A DNA stretch of 58,006 nt. It comes from Herbinix sp. (lineage in GTDB: Bacteria > Bacillota > Clostridia > Lachnospirales > Lachnospiraceae). The notes under the pieces were generated by a model, which saw only the letters and a program-made list of their open reading frames with translations, made no database searches and was not told the origin of the DNA. Shown one piece after another: positions 32,894-41,077 of the stretch (positions are counted from its first letter, which is position 1; each line of letters begins with the position of its first letter). Both the position numbers and the translations under genes were made by a program. The DNA lies in NCBI GenBank assembly GCA_029239235.1, contig JAQZBD010000018.1, forward strand, positions 1 through 58,006, given 5' to 3'.

Positions 32894-34951
32894 ATGCCAA
32901 AACATCTTGTAATCGTAGAATCACCGGCTAAGGCAAAGACGATTAAGAAATTCTTAGGTGCTAATTTTGAAGTACTGGCATCTAATGGTCATGTTAGAGA
33001 TTTACCGAAGAGTCAATTGGGAATAGATGTGAATCATGATTTTGAGCCCAAGTATATCACAATCCGAGGAAAGGGAGATTTACTGGCGAAGCTTCGAAAA
33101 GAAGTGAAAAAAGCGGATAAAGTGTATCTCGCAACTGACCCTGACCGTGAGGGAGAGGCAATTTCCTGGCACTTATTACAAGCCTTAAACTTAACAGATA
33201 AGGACGCCAGCCGTATCACCTTTAATGAAATTACAAAAAATGCCGTTAAATCATCGATCAAGCAAGCCAGAGAAATTGATATGGATTTGGTGAATGCGCA
33301 GCAGGCAAGAAGAGCACTGGATCGAATGGTGGGCTATCTCATAAGTCCTCTTCTTTGGAATAAAGTAAAAAGGGGCTTAAGTGCAGGCAGAGTACAATCG
33401 GTAGCACTAAGAATTATCTGCGATAGAGAAGATGAGATTAATGCGTTTGTTCCGGAAGAATACTGGACTTTAGAAGCTGAATTTGAGTTAAAGGGTAAGA
33501 AAAAGCCAATGGTAGCCAAGCTGAACGGAGCCAAGAAAGAGATTCGCAGCGAAGCAGAGATGAATGAAATTCTACTTCAATTAGAAGGCGCAGAGTTCAT
33601 TGTAAATGATGTTAAAAAAAGTGAACGTATTAGAAAATCACCGCTTCCCTTTACCACCAGTACTCTGCAGCAGGAGTCGGCCAAAACATTGAATTATTCA
33701 ACACAGAAAACCATGCAGCTTGCTCAACAACTATATGAAGGTGTGGATATTAAGGGGCATGGCACTGTGGGTTTAATCACCTACCTGCGTACCGATTCCA
33801 TAAGAATCAGTGATGAAGCAGATAAGACAGCAAAAGAATATATTAAAGATAATTATGGTCAGGAGTTTGTTGCGGTAGAAGAAAATCAAGGGCGCACAGG
33901 AAAGAAAATACAGGATGCCCATGAAGCGATTCGCCCGACTTATATAGAATTTAATCCGAACGATATAAAAGAATCATTAAGCAGGGATCAATTCCGTCTC
34001 TACCAATTAATATGGAAAAGATTTGTTGCCAGTAGAATGCAGCCTGCAATTTATGAGACAACTTCAGTTAAAATAAATGCAAAGGATTATCGTTTTACTT
34101 CCGCTGCTTCCAAGCTTGTGTTTGAGGGCTTTATGAGTGTCTATACCCCGGACGAGGAAGAAGTTGAAAATGCGAATATCTTTGATGGGTTAGCGGCGGG
34201 AGATAATCTTTCCTTGTCAAAATTAAATCATAGCCAGCATTTTACTCAGCCACCGGCTCATTATACAGAAGCTTCCCTTGTTAAGACCCTGGAGGAGCTA
34301 GGTATTGGAAGACCTAGTACCTATGCGCCGACAATTACAACGATTATCATAAGAAGATATGTAGCAAAAGAAAATAAGAATCTGTATGTAACAGAGCTTG
34401 GTGAAGCGGTAAACCGCATAATGAAGGCAGCATTCTCCAGTATTGTAGACGTAAACTTTACGGCAAATCTAGAATCTCTGCTCGACTGTGTGGAAGATGG
34501 TACCGTTAGCTGGAAAACGGTAGTGAAAAACTTTTATCCCGATTTGGATGAAGCGGTAAATAATGCTCAGGTTGAACTGGATAAGATTCAGATTGAAGAC
34601 GAGGTTACGGAAGAAATCTGCGACCTTTGCGGCAGGAACATGGTTGTAAAATATGGACCCCATGGTAAATTCCTTGCTTGTCCCGGATTCCCGGATTGTA
34701 AAAATACAAAACCTTATCTTGAAAAAATCGGTGTGGATTGTCCGGTATGCGGAAGTGATATCGTAATTCGAAAAACAAAAAAAGGCAGAAAGTATTATGG
34801 CTGCATTAATAACCCGGATTGCGAATTTATGACCTGGCAAAAGCCATCACAGACAAGGTGCGATAACTGCGGAGGATTGATGCTGGAGAAGGGTAATAAA
34901 TTGGTTTGTGATGATGCGGGTTGTGGGTTTGTAACTAGCAATTTGAAATAA
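32894..34951 (+). CDS. topA: DNA topoisomerase I
   Basis: Type IA enzyme that relaxes negative supercoils. Toprim motif VIVESPAKAKTI at the N-terminus, DPDREGEAISWHL near 80, catalytic tyrosine Y297 in GLITYLRTDS, and SAGRVQSVAL near 165. The C-terminus has three zinc ribbons at about 575-685 (CDLCG...CPGFPDC, CPVCG...CINNPDC, CDNCG...CDDAGC). 685 residues, normal. It follows dprA by 16 bases. In B. subtilis trmFO, xerC/codV and hslVU separate topA from codY; here they are missing. Confidence 0.97.
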   Translation: MPKHLVIVESPAKAKTIKKFLGANFEVLASNGHVRDLPKSQLGIDVNHDFEPKYITIRGKGDLLAKLRKEVKKADKVYLATDPDREGEAISWHLLQALNLTDKDASRITFNEITKNAVKSSIKQAREIDMDLVNAQQARRALDRMVGYLISPLLWNKVKRGLSAGRVQSVALRIICDREDEINAFVPEEYWTLEAEFELKGKKKPMVAKLNGAKKEIRSEAEMNEILLQLEGAEFIVNDVKKSERIRKSPLPFTTSTLQQESAKTLNYSTQKTMQLAQQLYEGVDIKGHGTVGLITYLRTDSIRISDEADKTAKEYIKDNYGQEFVAVEENQGRTGKKIQDAHEAIRPTYIEFNPNDIKESLSRDQFRLYQLIWKRFVASRMQPAIYETTSVKINAKDYRFTSAASKLVFEGFMSVYTPDEEEVENANIFDGLAAGDNLSLSKLNHSQHFTQPPAHYTEASLVKTLEELGIGRPSTYAPTITTIIIRRYVAKENKNLYVTELGEAVNRIMKAAFSSIVDVNFTANLESLLDCVEDGTVSWKTVVKNFYPDLDEAVNNAQVELDKIQIEDEVTEEICDLCGRNMVVKYGPHGKFLACPGFPDCKNTKPYLEKIGVDCPVCGSDIVIRKTKKGRKYYGCINNPDCEFMTWQKPSQTRCDNCGGLMLEKGNKLVCDDAGCGFVTSNLK

Positions 34952-35038
34952 AGTATCATTTGTACCGATAAATATACAAAATTGGATAAAAAACTTAAAA
35001 ATCAGCTATAAATGTGTGTCAAAATAAAGAGATAGATA

Positions 35039-35067
35039 TTGTTTTTGGGAATCATATATGATAAAAT
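35039..35067 (+). promoter_or_regulatory. sigma-A promoter of codY
   Basis: TTGTTT (35039-35044), 17-base spacer, TAAAAT (35062-35067). The leader is about 115 bases and contains a small GTGGT-AAT-ACCAC hairpin (35126-35138). Confidence 0.65.
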
Positions 35068-35187
35068 CAAAAAGTAGTACAATTAGGAACACTTTCTGAA
35101 TGTATTAGCCACTTCTGATTTGGTGGTAATACCACAAATATTAGGAGGATAAATTGGGAGCATAGAAAGCTGGGAGGATATATAGCA

Positions 35188-35961
35188 ATGAGCGTACAGT
35201 TATTGGATAAAACAAGAAAGATTAACAACCTACTGCATAATAATAATTCGCATAAGGTGGTTTTTAATGACATCTGTGTTGTTCTGAGTGAGATACTGGC
35301 ATCCAATGTTTTGGTAATAAGCAGAAAGGGGAAGGTGCTCGGTGTTAAGAACCGCAATGATATTAGTGAAATCAAGGAATTAATTAAGGATGTGGTTGGG
35401 AGACACATTGATAATTTGTTGAATGAGAGACTTTTGAACATATTATCAACGAAAGAAAATGTTAATCTAAGAACGCTTGGTTTTGAATTTGATAATGTTG
35501 ACACGTATCAGGCAATTATCACTCCGATTGACATTGCAGGTGAGCGATTAGGAACTTTATTCCTATATAAGAACGGACCGCAATATACATTGGATGATAT
35601 CATTCTCAGTGAATATGGTACTACGGTTGTCGGACTGGAAATGATGCGCTCGGTGAATGAAGAAAGCGCAGAAGAAAATAGAAAAGTACAAATTGTAAAA
35701 TCAGCGATCAGTACCTTATCCTTCTCAGAGCTGGAGGCAATCACTCATATCTTTGAAGAGTTAAAGGGTAATGAAGGAATCCTGGTAGCCAGCAAAATTG
35801 CAGATCGTGTAGGAATTACAAGATCAGTAATTGTGAATGCCCTTAGAAAGTTTGAGAGTGCAGGTGTTATCGAATCCCGTTCCTCTGGAATGAAAGGGAC
35901 TTATATCAGAGTATTGAACGACGTGGTTTTTGATGAATTAAAGAATATGAATAATGATTAA
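35188..35961 (+). CDS. codY: GTP- and branched-chain-amino-acid-sensing repressor CodY
   Basis: Global nutritional regulator that links GTP and Ile/Leu/Val levels to metabolism, competence, motility and sporulation. The N-terminal GAF domain (about 1-155) begins LLDKTRKINNLLH, and the C-terminal winged helix (about 200-250) has ASKIADRVGITRSVIVNALRKFE as recognition region and SRSSGMKGTYIRVLN. 257 residues. GGAGG is about 11 bases before ATG 35188. The last 24 bases, including the stop, are duplicated immediately downstream. It has its own terminator and borders the flagellar operon, as in B. subtilis. Confidence 0.97.
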   Translation: MSVQLLDKTRKINNLLHNNNSHKVVFNDICVVLSEILASNVLVISRKGKVLGVKNRNDISEIKELIKDVVGRHIDNLLNERLLNILSTKENVNLRTLGFEFDNVDTYQAIITPIDIAGERLGTLFLYKNGPQYTLDDIILSEYGTTVVGLEMMRSVNEESAEENRKVQIVKSAISTLSFSELEAITHIFEELKGNEGILVASKIADRVGITRSVIVNALRKFESAGVIESRSSGMKGTYIRVLNDVVFDELKNMNND

Positions 35962-35985
35962 TTAAAGAATATGAATAATGTTTAA
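35938..35985 (+). repeat. 24-bp tandem duplication spanning the codY stop codon
   Basis: 35938-35961 (TTAAAGAATATGAATAATGA plus TTAA) is repeated at 35962-35985 with one change. Each unit encodes LKNMNN-x-stop in the same frame, so the second copy is untranslated unless the first stop is read through. Confidence 0.85.
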
Positions 35986-36005
35986 TAAATGGATTTGAGC
36001 GAGCA

Positions 36006-36045
36006 AAAGGATTTGTGGGTGTAATTCCTCATAAGTCCTTTTTTT
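36006..36045 (+). terminator. intrinsic terminator after codY
   Basis: AAAGGATTTGTGGG (36006-36019) pairs with CTCATAAGTCCTTT (36028-36041) through 14 bp including three G-U pairs, and a run of seven T follows (36039-36045). Confidence 0.85.
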
Positions 36046-36098
36046 GTGTAAATATTTCCATATAGTTCTAAGAGCCTACTATGCCAAATGTGATCATA

Positions 36099-36155
36099 TT
36101 CGACATATTATTTTTCAATAAATCAAAGGCTGAAAATAGATATTCTATTCGACAA
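36099..36155 (-). promoter_or_regulatory. two Spo0A-box cores upstream of the flagellar operon
   Basis: TTCGACA at 36099-36105 and TTCGACAA at 36148-36155 are, on the minus strand, exact matches to the 0A box TGNCGAA (TGTCGAA, TTGTCGAA). They are in the same orientation, 49 bases apart, 100-180 bases upstream of the flagellar -10. Spo0A is known to repress motility in several spore formers; a role here is inference. Confidence 0.45.
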
Positions 36156-36254
36156 TTTGAATAATAAATTGCTGAGAGTTTGTGAGCAATTTTTGAAACA
36201 ATGTACATAATTCCACAAGGTATAGTATTATTCTACTAAATTTGCAAATATATC

Positions 36255-36282
36255 TTGTGTTTTTTTTAATATTTATTATAAT
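36255..36282 (+). promoter_or_regulatory. sigma-A promoter of the flagellar operon
   Basis: TTGTGT (36255-36260), 16-base spacer, perfect TATAAT (36277-36282). The transcript would start near 36289, which argues against the in-frame ATG at 36289 as the flgB start. Confidence 0.65.
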
Positions 36283-36309
36283 GTTTATATGGTGGAAAGG
36301 AGTGTTGAA

Positions 36310-36699
36310 ATGATAGGTTCGAATGCATTTAATTACATCAATGTGTTAAATAAAGCGGCAAGTGCAAGCTGGAAGCGGAATGAGGTTATTGCGAATAATA
36401 TCGCAAATGTTGATACTCCTGGATATAAGAGAAAGGATGTACAATTTCAATCTTATTTACAGTCAGCTTTATTAGGTGATAACTCACTGGACTCCAGAAT
36501 AGCAGATGCAAATATGGATCAGCTTGAAGCCACTGTATATACGGATAATGCATCCTTAAGTTATCGAATGGATGGCAATAATGTGGACATTGATACAGAA
36601 TCTGCAAAGCTTGCAGAGAATCAAATCCGCTATCAGGCTCTTTTGGAATCCATGACCCAAGAATTTAGCAGAATTAAAGCTGTACTTGCTGCCAGGTAG
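36310..36699 (+). CDS. flgB: flagellar basal-body rod protein FlgB
   Basis: Proximal rod subunit, exported by the flagellar type III system. The conserved rod-protein motif NEVIANNIANVDTPGYKRKDV lies at about 24-44, and the C-terminal amphipathic helix with ENQIRYQALLESM matches the family. ATG 36310 has AAAGGAG 7 bases ahead. 129 residues, normal. It is the first gene of the operon. Confidence 0.95.
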   Translation: MIGSNAFNYINVLNKAASASWKRNEVIANNIANVDTPGYKRKDVQFQSYLQSALLGDNSLDSRIADANMDQLEATVYTDNASLSYRMDGNNVDIDTESAKLAENQIRYQALLESMTQEFSRIKAVLAAR

Positions 36700-36749
36700 G
36701 TACTAATGATAAAGAATCTTAAGATGAGTTATAGCAGGAGGTAGTATAG

Positions 36750-37187
36750 ATGTCGGTAATGGGCGGAATGAATGTCAGTGCAAGCGGAATGTCGGCACAG
36801 AGATTAAGACTGGATATTATATCTCAGAATATTGCTAATGTGAATACGACCCGCGATGAAAACGGTAATACATATAGAAGAAAAACAGTCGTATTTGAAG
36901 AAAAGGATATGAGCTCCTTTGGAAATATACTTAGGTATACTGCCGATACAACCGGGGATGGAGTAAAGGTTACAGAGATTGTAGAGGATACAACAACCGA
37001 GATGCGTAAGGTATATGATCCGTCACATCCGGATGCGGATGAGGATGGTTATGTAACCTATCCGAATGTCAATACGGTTCAAGAGATGACCGATATGATT
37101 GACGCAACTCGTGCTTATGAGGCGAATGTTACAGCCTTCAATGCCACAAAGAGCATGGCAATGAAAGGGTTAGAGGTTGGAAAATAA
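36750..37187 (+). CDS. flgC: flagellar basal-body rod protein FlgC
   Basis: Rod subunit. MSVMGGMNVSASGMSAQRLRLDIISQNIANVNTTR holds the family N-terminal helix; the C-terminus has VNTVQEMTDMIDATRAYEANVTAFNATKSM, the matching helix. 145 residues. GGAGG sits 8 bases before ATG 36750. A short hairpin (CCGAT...ATCGG, 37210-37228) lies in the 71-base gap to fliE. Confidence 0.96.
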   Translation: MSVMGGMNVSASGMSAQRLRLDIISQNIANVNTTRDENGNTYRRKTVVFEEKDMSSFGNILRYTADTTGDGVKVTEIVEDTTTEMRKVYDPSHPDADEDGYVTYPNVNTVQEMTDMIDATRAYEANVTAFNATKSMAMKGLEVGK

Positions 37188-37258
37188 TTAGGAAATTGTT
37201 TTACTTAGGCCGATGATCCCAGGATCGGACTATTATTAGGAAAGGCAAGGAAACATAA

Positions 37259-37570
37259 ATGAATATTACTTCAGTTAATACGCTGAATAACCTCAGTAAA
37301 TATGGAATTGATTCGGCATCAAAAGCCTCTGAGAACCGAAATGCAGCCTTTGAGGATGTTTTTCAATCGGCACTCAATTTAGTAAAACAAACCAATGATT
37401 ATACCAATGCAGCAGAAGAAGCAGAAACTGCATATGCACTCGGGTTAACGGACAGCACCACTGATCTGCAAGTAGCGCAGCAGAAAGCAAACCTCGCATT
37501 ACAGTATACCGTTGCAGTACGCAACAATGTAATGGATGCCTACAAAGAGATCATGAACCTGCAGATCTAA
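37259..37570 (+). CDS. fliE: flagellar hook-basal body complex protein FliE
   Basis: Small adaptor joining the MS ring to the rod. The 103-residue protein has the family C-terminal motif QVAQQKANLALQYTVAVRNN and YKEIMNLQI. AAGGCAAGG precedes ATG 37259. Order flgB-flgC-fliE-fliF is standard. Confidence 0.95.
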   Translation: MNITSVNTLNNLSKYGIDSASKASENRNAAFEDVFQSALNLVKQTNDYTNAAEEAETAYALGLTDSTTDLQVAQQKANLALQYTVAVRNNVMDAYKEIMNLQI

Positions 37571-37605
37571 GTAGACCCATGATAAAACGCAGAGGAGCAT
37601 AGGCA

Positions 37606-39201
37606 ATGGCTGATAGAGCAAAGCAATTATTAACAAATTTAACAAACATATGGAATAAATATACCAGCAAGCAGAAGACATTTATTATCAGTGCAGTCTG
37701 TATTGTTGTTTTCGCCTTTGCGCTACTCATATTTCTGATGCAGCGTACAGTATATGAGAAATTAGTTACCGCAGATACGATAGGTGATGCCAGTAAGATT
37801 ACGGAATTGCTTAAGAGTGAAGGAATCGAGTACAAAGTTGCCAGCGATAAGCAGACGATTTCCGTTGATGAAAAAAGATTAACCGATGCCACATTTCTTT
37901 TAGCAGATAATGATATGCCATCAACCGGACTTTCTGTTGATGAACTTCTTGATAATAGCTTAAGTACAACGAATGCTGACCGTACACTTAAGCTTAATCT
38001 TTATTTTCAAAATCAATTACGTAACAGTATTATAAAAATGGAAGGTGTGGAGGAAGCCGAGGTCTATTATCTTCCTACGGAGAGCAGTGATTCCATCCTA
38101 TCCGAAGCAAAGGATACCAGCGCCAGCGTTGTTTTGACGATTACCGAGGATTTTCAGCCAGAGACGGCAGAAACCATTGCGCAGGTAGTTGCATCGGTGA
38201 TTGGTAATGAGAATGCAGAATTGATTAAAGTAGCTGATCAGTTTGGTAATCTTCTATACGGCGGGGGAAGTGACTTGTATAGCGGAAGTGCCAATTCAAA
38301 TGAAGATTTTAAAGAAAGACTGCGTAATACCTATATTAATAATTTATACATGGGATTAATAAAGAGTGGTTTTGATGATGTTGAAATTATGCCAAATCTT
38401 GTCTTTAATATGGATAAGGTGACTGAATTATATACCGAATATACACCGGCAGAAGGACAGGAGCAAGGAGTATACGGTCATAGTTATACCTATAGTTCTG
38501 AAAATGCGAATGCCTCAGGAGGCGGTGTACCTGGAACGAGTTCTAATGATGAGACTACCTATCAAACTACGAATCCATCCTCTAACACCGGTACGGTGGA
38601 TACGGAGGAATATGACTATTTACCGAATGAAAGAGTAACGAATACAGAATATGAGGTGGGTGCTATCATACCAGAGGAATCTTCGATTTCTATCGTACTT
38701 AGGAAAGCAACTACCTATAAGGAAGATGATTTAGAGGCACAAGGAGCTTTGGAGGGTACTACCTTTGATGCTTATGTGGCAGCAAACAGTGCAACAACAG
38801 CAATTATTCCTGATGCAACTTTAGTTACCATGGTTTCTAAAGCGACGGGTATTGCAGAGGCGAATATATCAGTTACCGCATATAATCAGCCAATCTTTGT
38901 TCCGACAAATAAAGTGGCAAAAAGCTTGACGGATTATCTGCAGATTATATTAGCTGTATTAATTATTGCATTACTTGGATTTGTTGTATTTAGAGGTGTT
39001 AAGCCGGTTGAGGTGACTGAGATGGAGCCGGAGCTGTCTGTTGAACAGCTTCTTGCCACAACAAAGGAAAACCAAACAATTGAAGATATTGAGTTTAACG
39101 AAGTTTCAGAGGTTCGTAGAATGATAGAAAAGTTTGTTGATGAAAAACCTGAAGCAGTAGCACAGCTGCTACGTAATTGGTTAAATGAAGATTGGGGTTA
39201 A
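37606..39201 (+). CDS. fliF: flagellar MS-ring protein FliF
   Basis: Forms the membrane ring that houses the export gate. Two transmembrane helices, at about 24-45 and 442-462, bracket a large external region. The secretin-like ring motif ALEG/YxV region is near 60-90 (YKVASDKQTISVDE), and LNLYFQNQLRNSIIKMEGVEEAEVYY follows. The periplasm-equivalent region has a Gly/Ser/Thr/Asn-rich insertion at about 295-335. The cytoplasmic tail ends VAQLLRNWLNED, which binds FliG. 531 residues. Confidence 0.96.
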   Translation: MADRAKQLLTNLTNIWNKYTSKQKTFIISAVCIVVFAFALLIFLMQRTVYEKLVTADTIGDASKITELLKSEGIEYKVASDKQTISVDEKRLTDATFLLADNDMPSTGLSVDELLDNSLSTTNADRTLKLNLYFQNQLRNSIIKMEGVEEAEVYYLPTESSDSILSEAKDTSASVVLTITEDFQPETAETIAQVVASVIGNENAELIKVADQFGNLLYGGGSDLYSGSANSNEDFKERLRNTYINNLYMGLIKSGFDDVEIMPNLVFNMDKVTELYTEYTPAEGQEQGVYGHSYTYSSENANASGGGVPGTSSNDETTYQTTNPSSNTGTVDTEEYDYLPNERVTNTEYEVGAIIPEESSISIVLRKATTYKEDDLEAQGALEGTTFDAYVAANSATTAIIPDATLVTMVSKATGIAEANISVTAYNQPIFVPTNKVAKSLTDYLQIILAVLIIALLGFVVFRGVKPVEVTEMEPELSVEQLLATTKENQTIEDIEFNEVSEVRRMIEKFVDEKPEAVAQLLRNWLNEDWG

Positions 39202-39236
39202 GATGGCTACGGCTGTAGCTAATGGGAGGATAAAAC

Positions 39237-40250
39237 ATGGCGAAAGGTAGTAGTGATATCTCCGGTATTCAAAAAGCAGCAATTCTATTAATTTCACTTG
39301 GACCGGAACGATCTGCCAGTATTTTTAAGCATTTAAAAGAAGAAGAGATTGAAACCATGACCTTGGAGATTGCCAATACCAGAAGTATTTCACCAGCGAC
39401 CAAGGATCAAGTATTGGATGAATTCTATGAGATTTGTCTGGCTCAGCAATATATTGCAGAGGGTGGTATTGCGTATGCAAAAGAACTGCTGGAAAAAGCT
39501 CTTGGTACAGAAAAAGCAAAGGATGTTATTGGCAAGCTGACAGCCTCCTTGCAGGTTAGACCATTTGAATTTGTACGTAAGACAGATGCTTCTCAGTTAT
39601 TGAACTTTATTCAGGATGAGCATCCTCAGACCATAGCTTTAATACTTTCTTACCTATCACCGGGACAGGCATCCACGATTATCTCTTCCTTAAGCTTAGA
39701 TAAGCAGGCAGATGTAGCAAGACGTATTGCGCAAATGGATCGTACTTCGCCGGATGTCATTAAAGAAGTTGAAAAGGTTCTGGAAAGAAAGCTTGCGTCC
39801 CTTGTAAATCAGGATTATACCATTGTTGGTGGTGTGGATTCCATTGTTGAAATCCTCAATACGGTTGATCGCGGAACTGAAAAGCATATCATGGAGACCT
39901 TGGAAATCGAAGAGCCGGAGCTTGCAGATGAGATTCGCAGAAAGATGTTTGTATTTGAGGATATCCTTAGCTTGGATGATAAGTCCATTCAGAGAGTTCT
40001 TCGTGAGGTTGATAATAATGAATTGGCAGTTGCTTTAAAAGGTTCCAACGAAGAAGTACAGAATGTTATCTTTAATAACTTGTCAAAACGTTTGGCGGTA
40101 ATGATTAGGGAAGACATGGATTATATGGGACCGGTTCGTTTGAAGGATGTTGAAGAAGCACAGCAGAAGATTGTTAATATAATTCGTAAGTTAGAAGATT
40201 CCTCAGAGATTATTATATCGAGAGGTGGAGGTGACGAGATTATTGTCTAA
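39237..40250 (+). CDS. fliG: flagellar motor switch protein FliG
   Basis: Rotor protein that contacts MotA. N-terminal domain binds FliF (ISGIQKAAILLISLGPE), the middle domain holds EHPQTIALILSYL (EHPQ motif near 125) that binds FliM, and the C-terminal domain has the torque helix around ELAVALKGS and MIREDMDYMGPVRLKDVEEAQQ. 337 residues. GGGAGG lies 7-8 bases before ATG 39237. Its stop overlaps the predicted fliH start by 8 bases. Confidence 0.97.
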   Translation: MAKGSSDISGIQKAAILLISLGPERSASIFKHLKEEEIETMTLEIANTRSISPATKDQVLDEFYEICLAQQYIAEGGIAYAKELLEKALGTEKAKDVIGKLTASLQVRPFEFVRKTDASQLLNFIQDEHPQTIALILSYLSPGQASTIISSLSLDKQADVARRIAQMDRTSPDVIKEVEKVLERKLASLVNQDYTIVGGVDSIVEILNTVDRGTEKHIMETLEIEEPELADEIRRKMFVFEDILSLDDKSIQRVLREVDNNELAVALKGSNEEVQNVIFNNLSKRLAVMIREDMDYMGPVRLKDVEEAQQKIVNIIRKLEDSSEIIISRGGGDEIIV

Positions 40251-41034
40251 TGTAATAAAAGCGTATTCGGTTCGTTATGATGACGAAGCAAAAAAGACAA
40301 TTGATTCGCATCTAAGGATCGATAAGGAGCTTGAAATCAGAAAGAATCTTGCTGTCAAGGCTACCCAAGTAGTTCCGGAGGGATTTGTAGAAGGACTTCA
40401 GGCGCTCGTTGTAGATACCATTTCCGAAGAGGAGCAGCTGGAGGAAATCTCGGAACGTGCTTCAAAGCTTCTTGAGGAAGCAGAGGCAGAGGCACAGCAA
40501 ATTCTGGAGAAGGCAAAAAAAGATGCAGAGCAATTAAAAGCAGATACCCTAGCATCGGCAACCAAGAAAGCCTATGAGGATGGTATGCAGCAAGTAAAAA
40601 AAGAAGCTCAAAAGCTTAAGACAGAGCATGAGGCAATGCAATATCAGCTCCAGGAAGAACATGAGGAAGCAATGAGGAGTCTGGAACCTCATATGGCTCA
40701 GATTATTGTTTCTTTAGTTGGCAAGATAACTGGAATTCTGATAGAAGACAAGGAAGAAGTAATTTTGAATCTTGCTAACAGAGCTCTTAGAAATATGGAT
40801 AAGAGTGATGAGTATACCATCAGAGTATCGAAAGAGGATTACGAGTATGTTGCTATGAGGAAAAACCTTTTATTAACAGCGATTGGTCGCGAAGTGCCTC
40901 TTTTTGTTATAGAAGATATCAATATGGGTAAAAATCAATGCATTATTGAGACAGATAATAAGGTAATCAATTGTAGTCTGGATGTACAATTAAACAATCT
41001 GATTACTGATTTAAAATTATTGGCTGGTATTTAG
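40243..41034 (+). CDS. fliH: flagellar assembly protein FliH
   Basis: Regulator and stator of the FliI ATPase. A long Glu/Lys/Ala-rich coiled coil spans about 60-150 (EEAEAEAQQILEKAKKDAEQLKA), followed by the globular HrpE/V-ATPase-E-like domain (AQIIVSLVGKITGILIED). The start is ambiguous: TTG 40243 has GGAGGTG about 9 bases ahead and gives MSNVIKAY; GTG 40225 or 40231 would lie within the site. 263 residues. It overlaps fliG, suggesting coupled translation. Confidence 0.88.
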   Translation: MSNVIKAYSVRYDDEAKKTIDSHLRIDKELEIRKNLAVKATQVVPEGFVEGLQALVVDTISEEEQLEEISERASKLLEEAEAEAQQILEKAKKDAEQLKADTLASATKKAYEDGMQQVKKEAQKLKTEHEAMQYQLQEEHEEAMRSLEPHMAQIIVSLVGKITGILIEDKEEVILNLANRALRNMDKSDEYTIRVSKEDYEYVAMRKNLLLTAIGREVPLFVIEDINMGKNQCIIETDNKVINCSLDVQLNNLITDLKLLAGI

Positions 41035-41077
41035 TTTTCGTCAAATACTGCCGATATTAGTAGAAAGCAGGAGATAT

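Larger units (their letters stand above)
35962..36309. other. 348-bp intergenic region between codY and flgB
   Basis: Noncoding and AT-rich. It contains the duplicated codY tail, the codY terminator, two Spo0A-box cores and the flagellar promoter. Confidence 0.75.

Noticed and set aside
35092-35110. CodY box in the codY leader
   Set aside because: The sequence around TTTCTGAA differs from the CodY consensus at about five of 15 positions, too weak to claim autoregulation.
37190-37216. Sigma-D (sigma-28) promoter before fliE
   Set aside because: GCCGATGA resembles the -10, but no TAAA is found at the required distance and the bases belong to a small hairpin.
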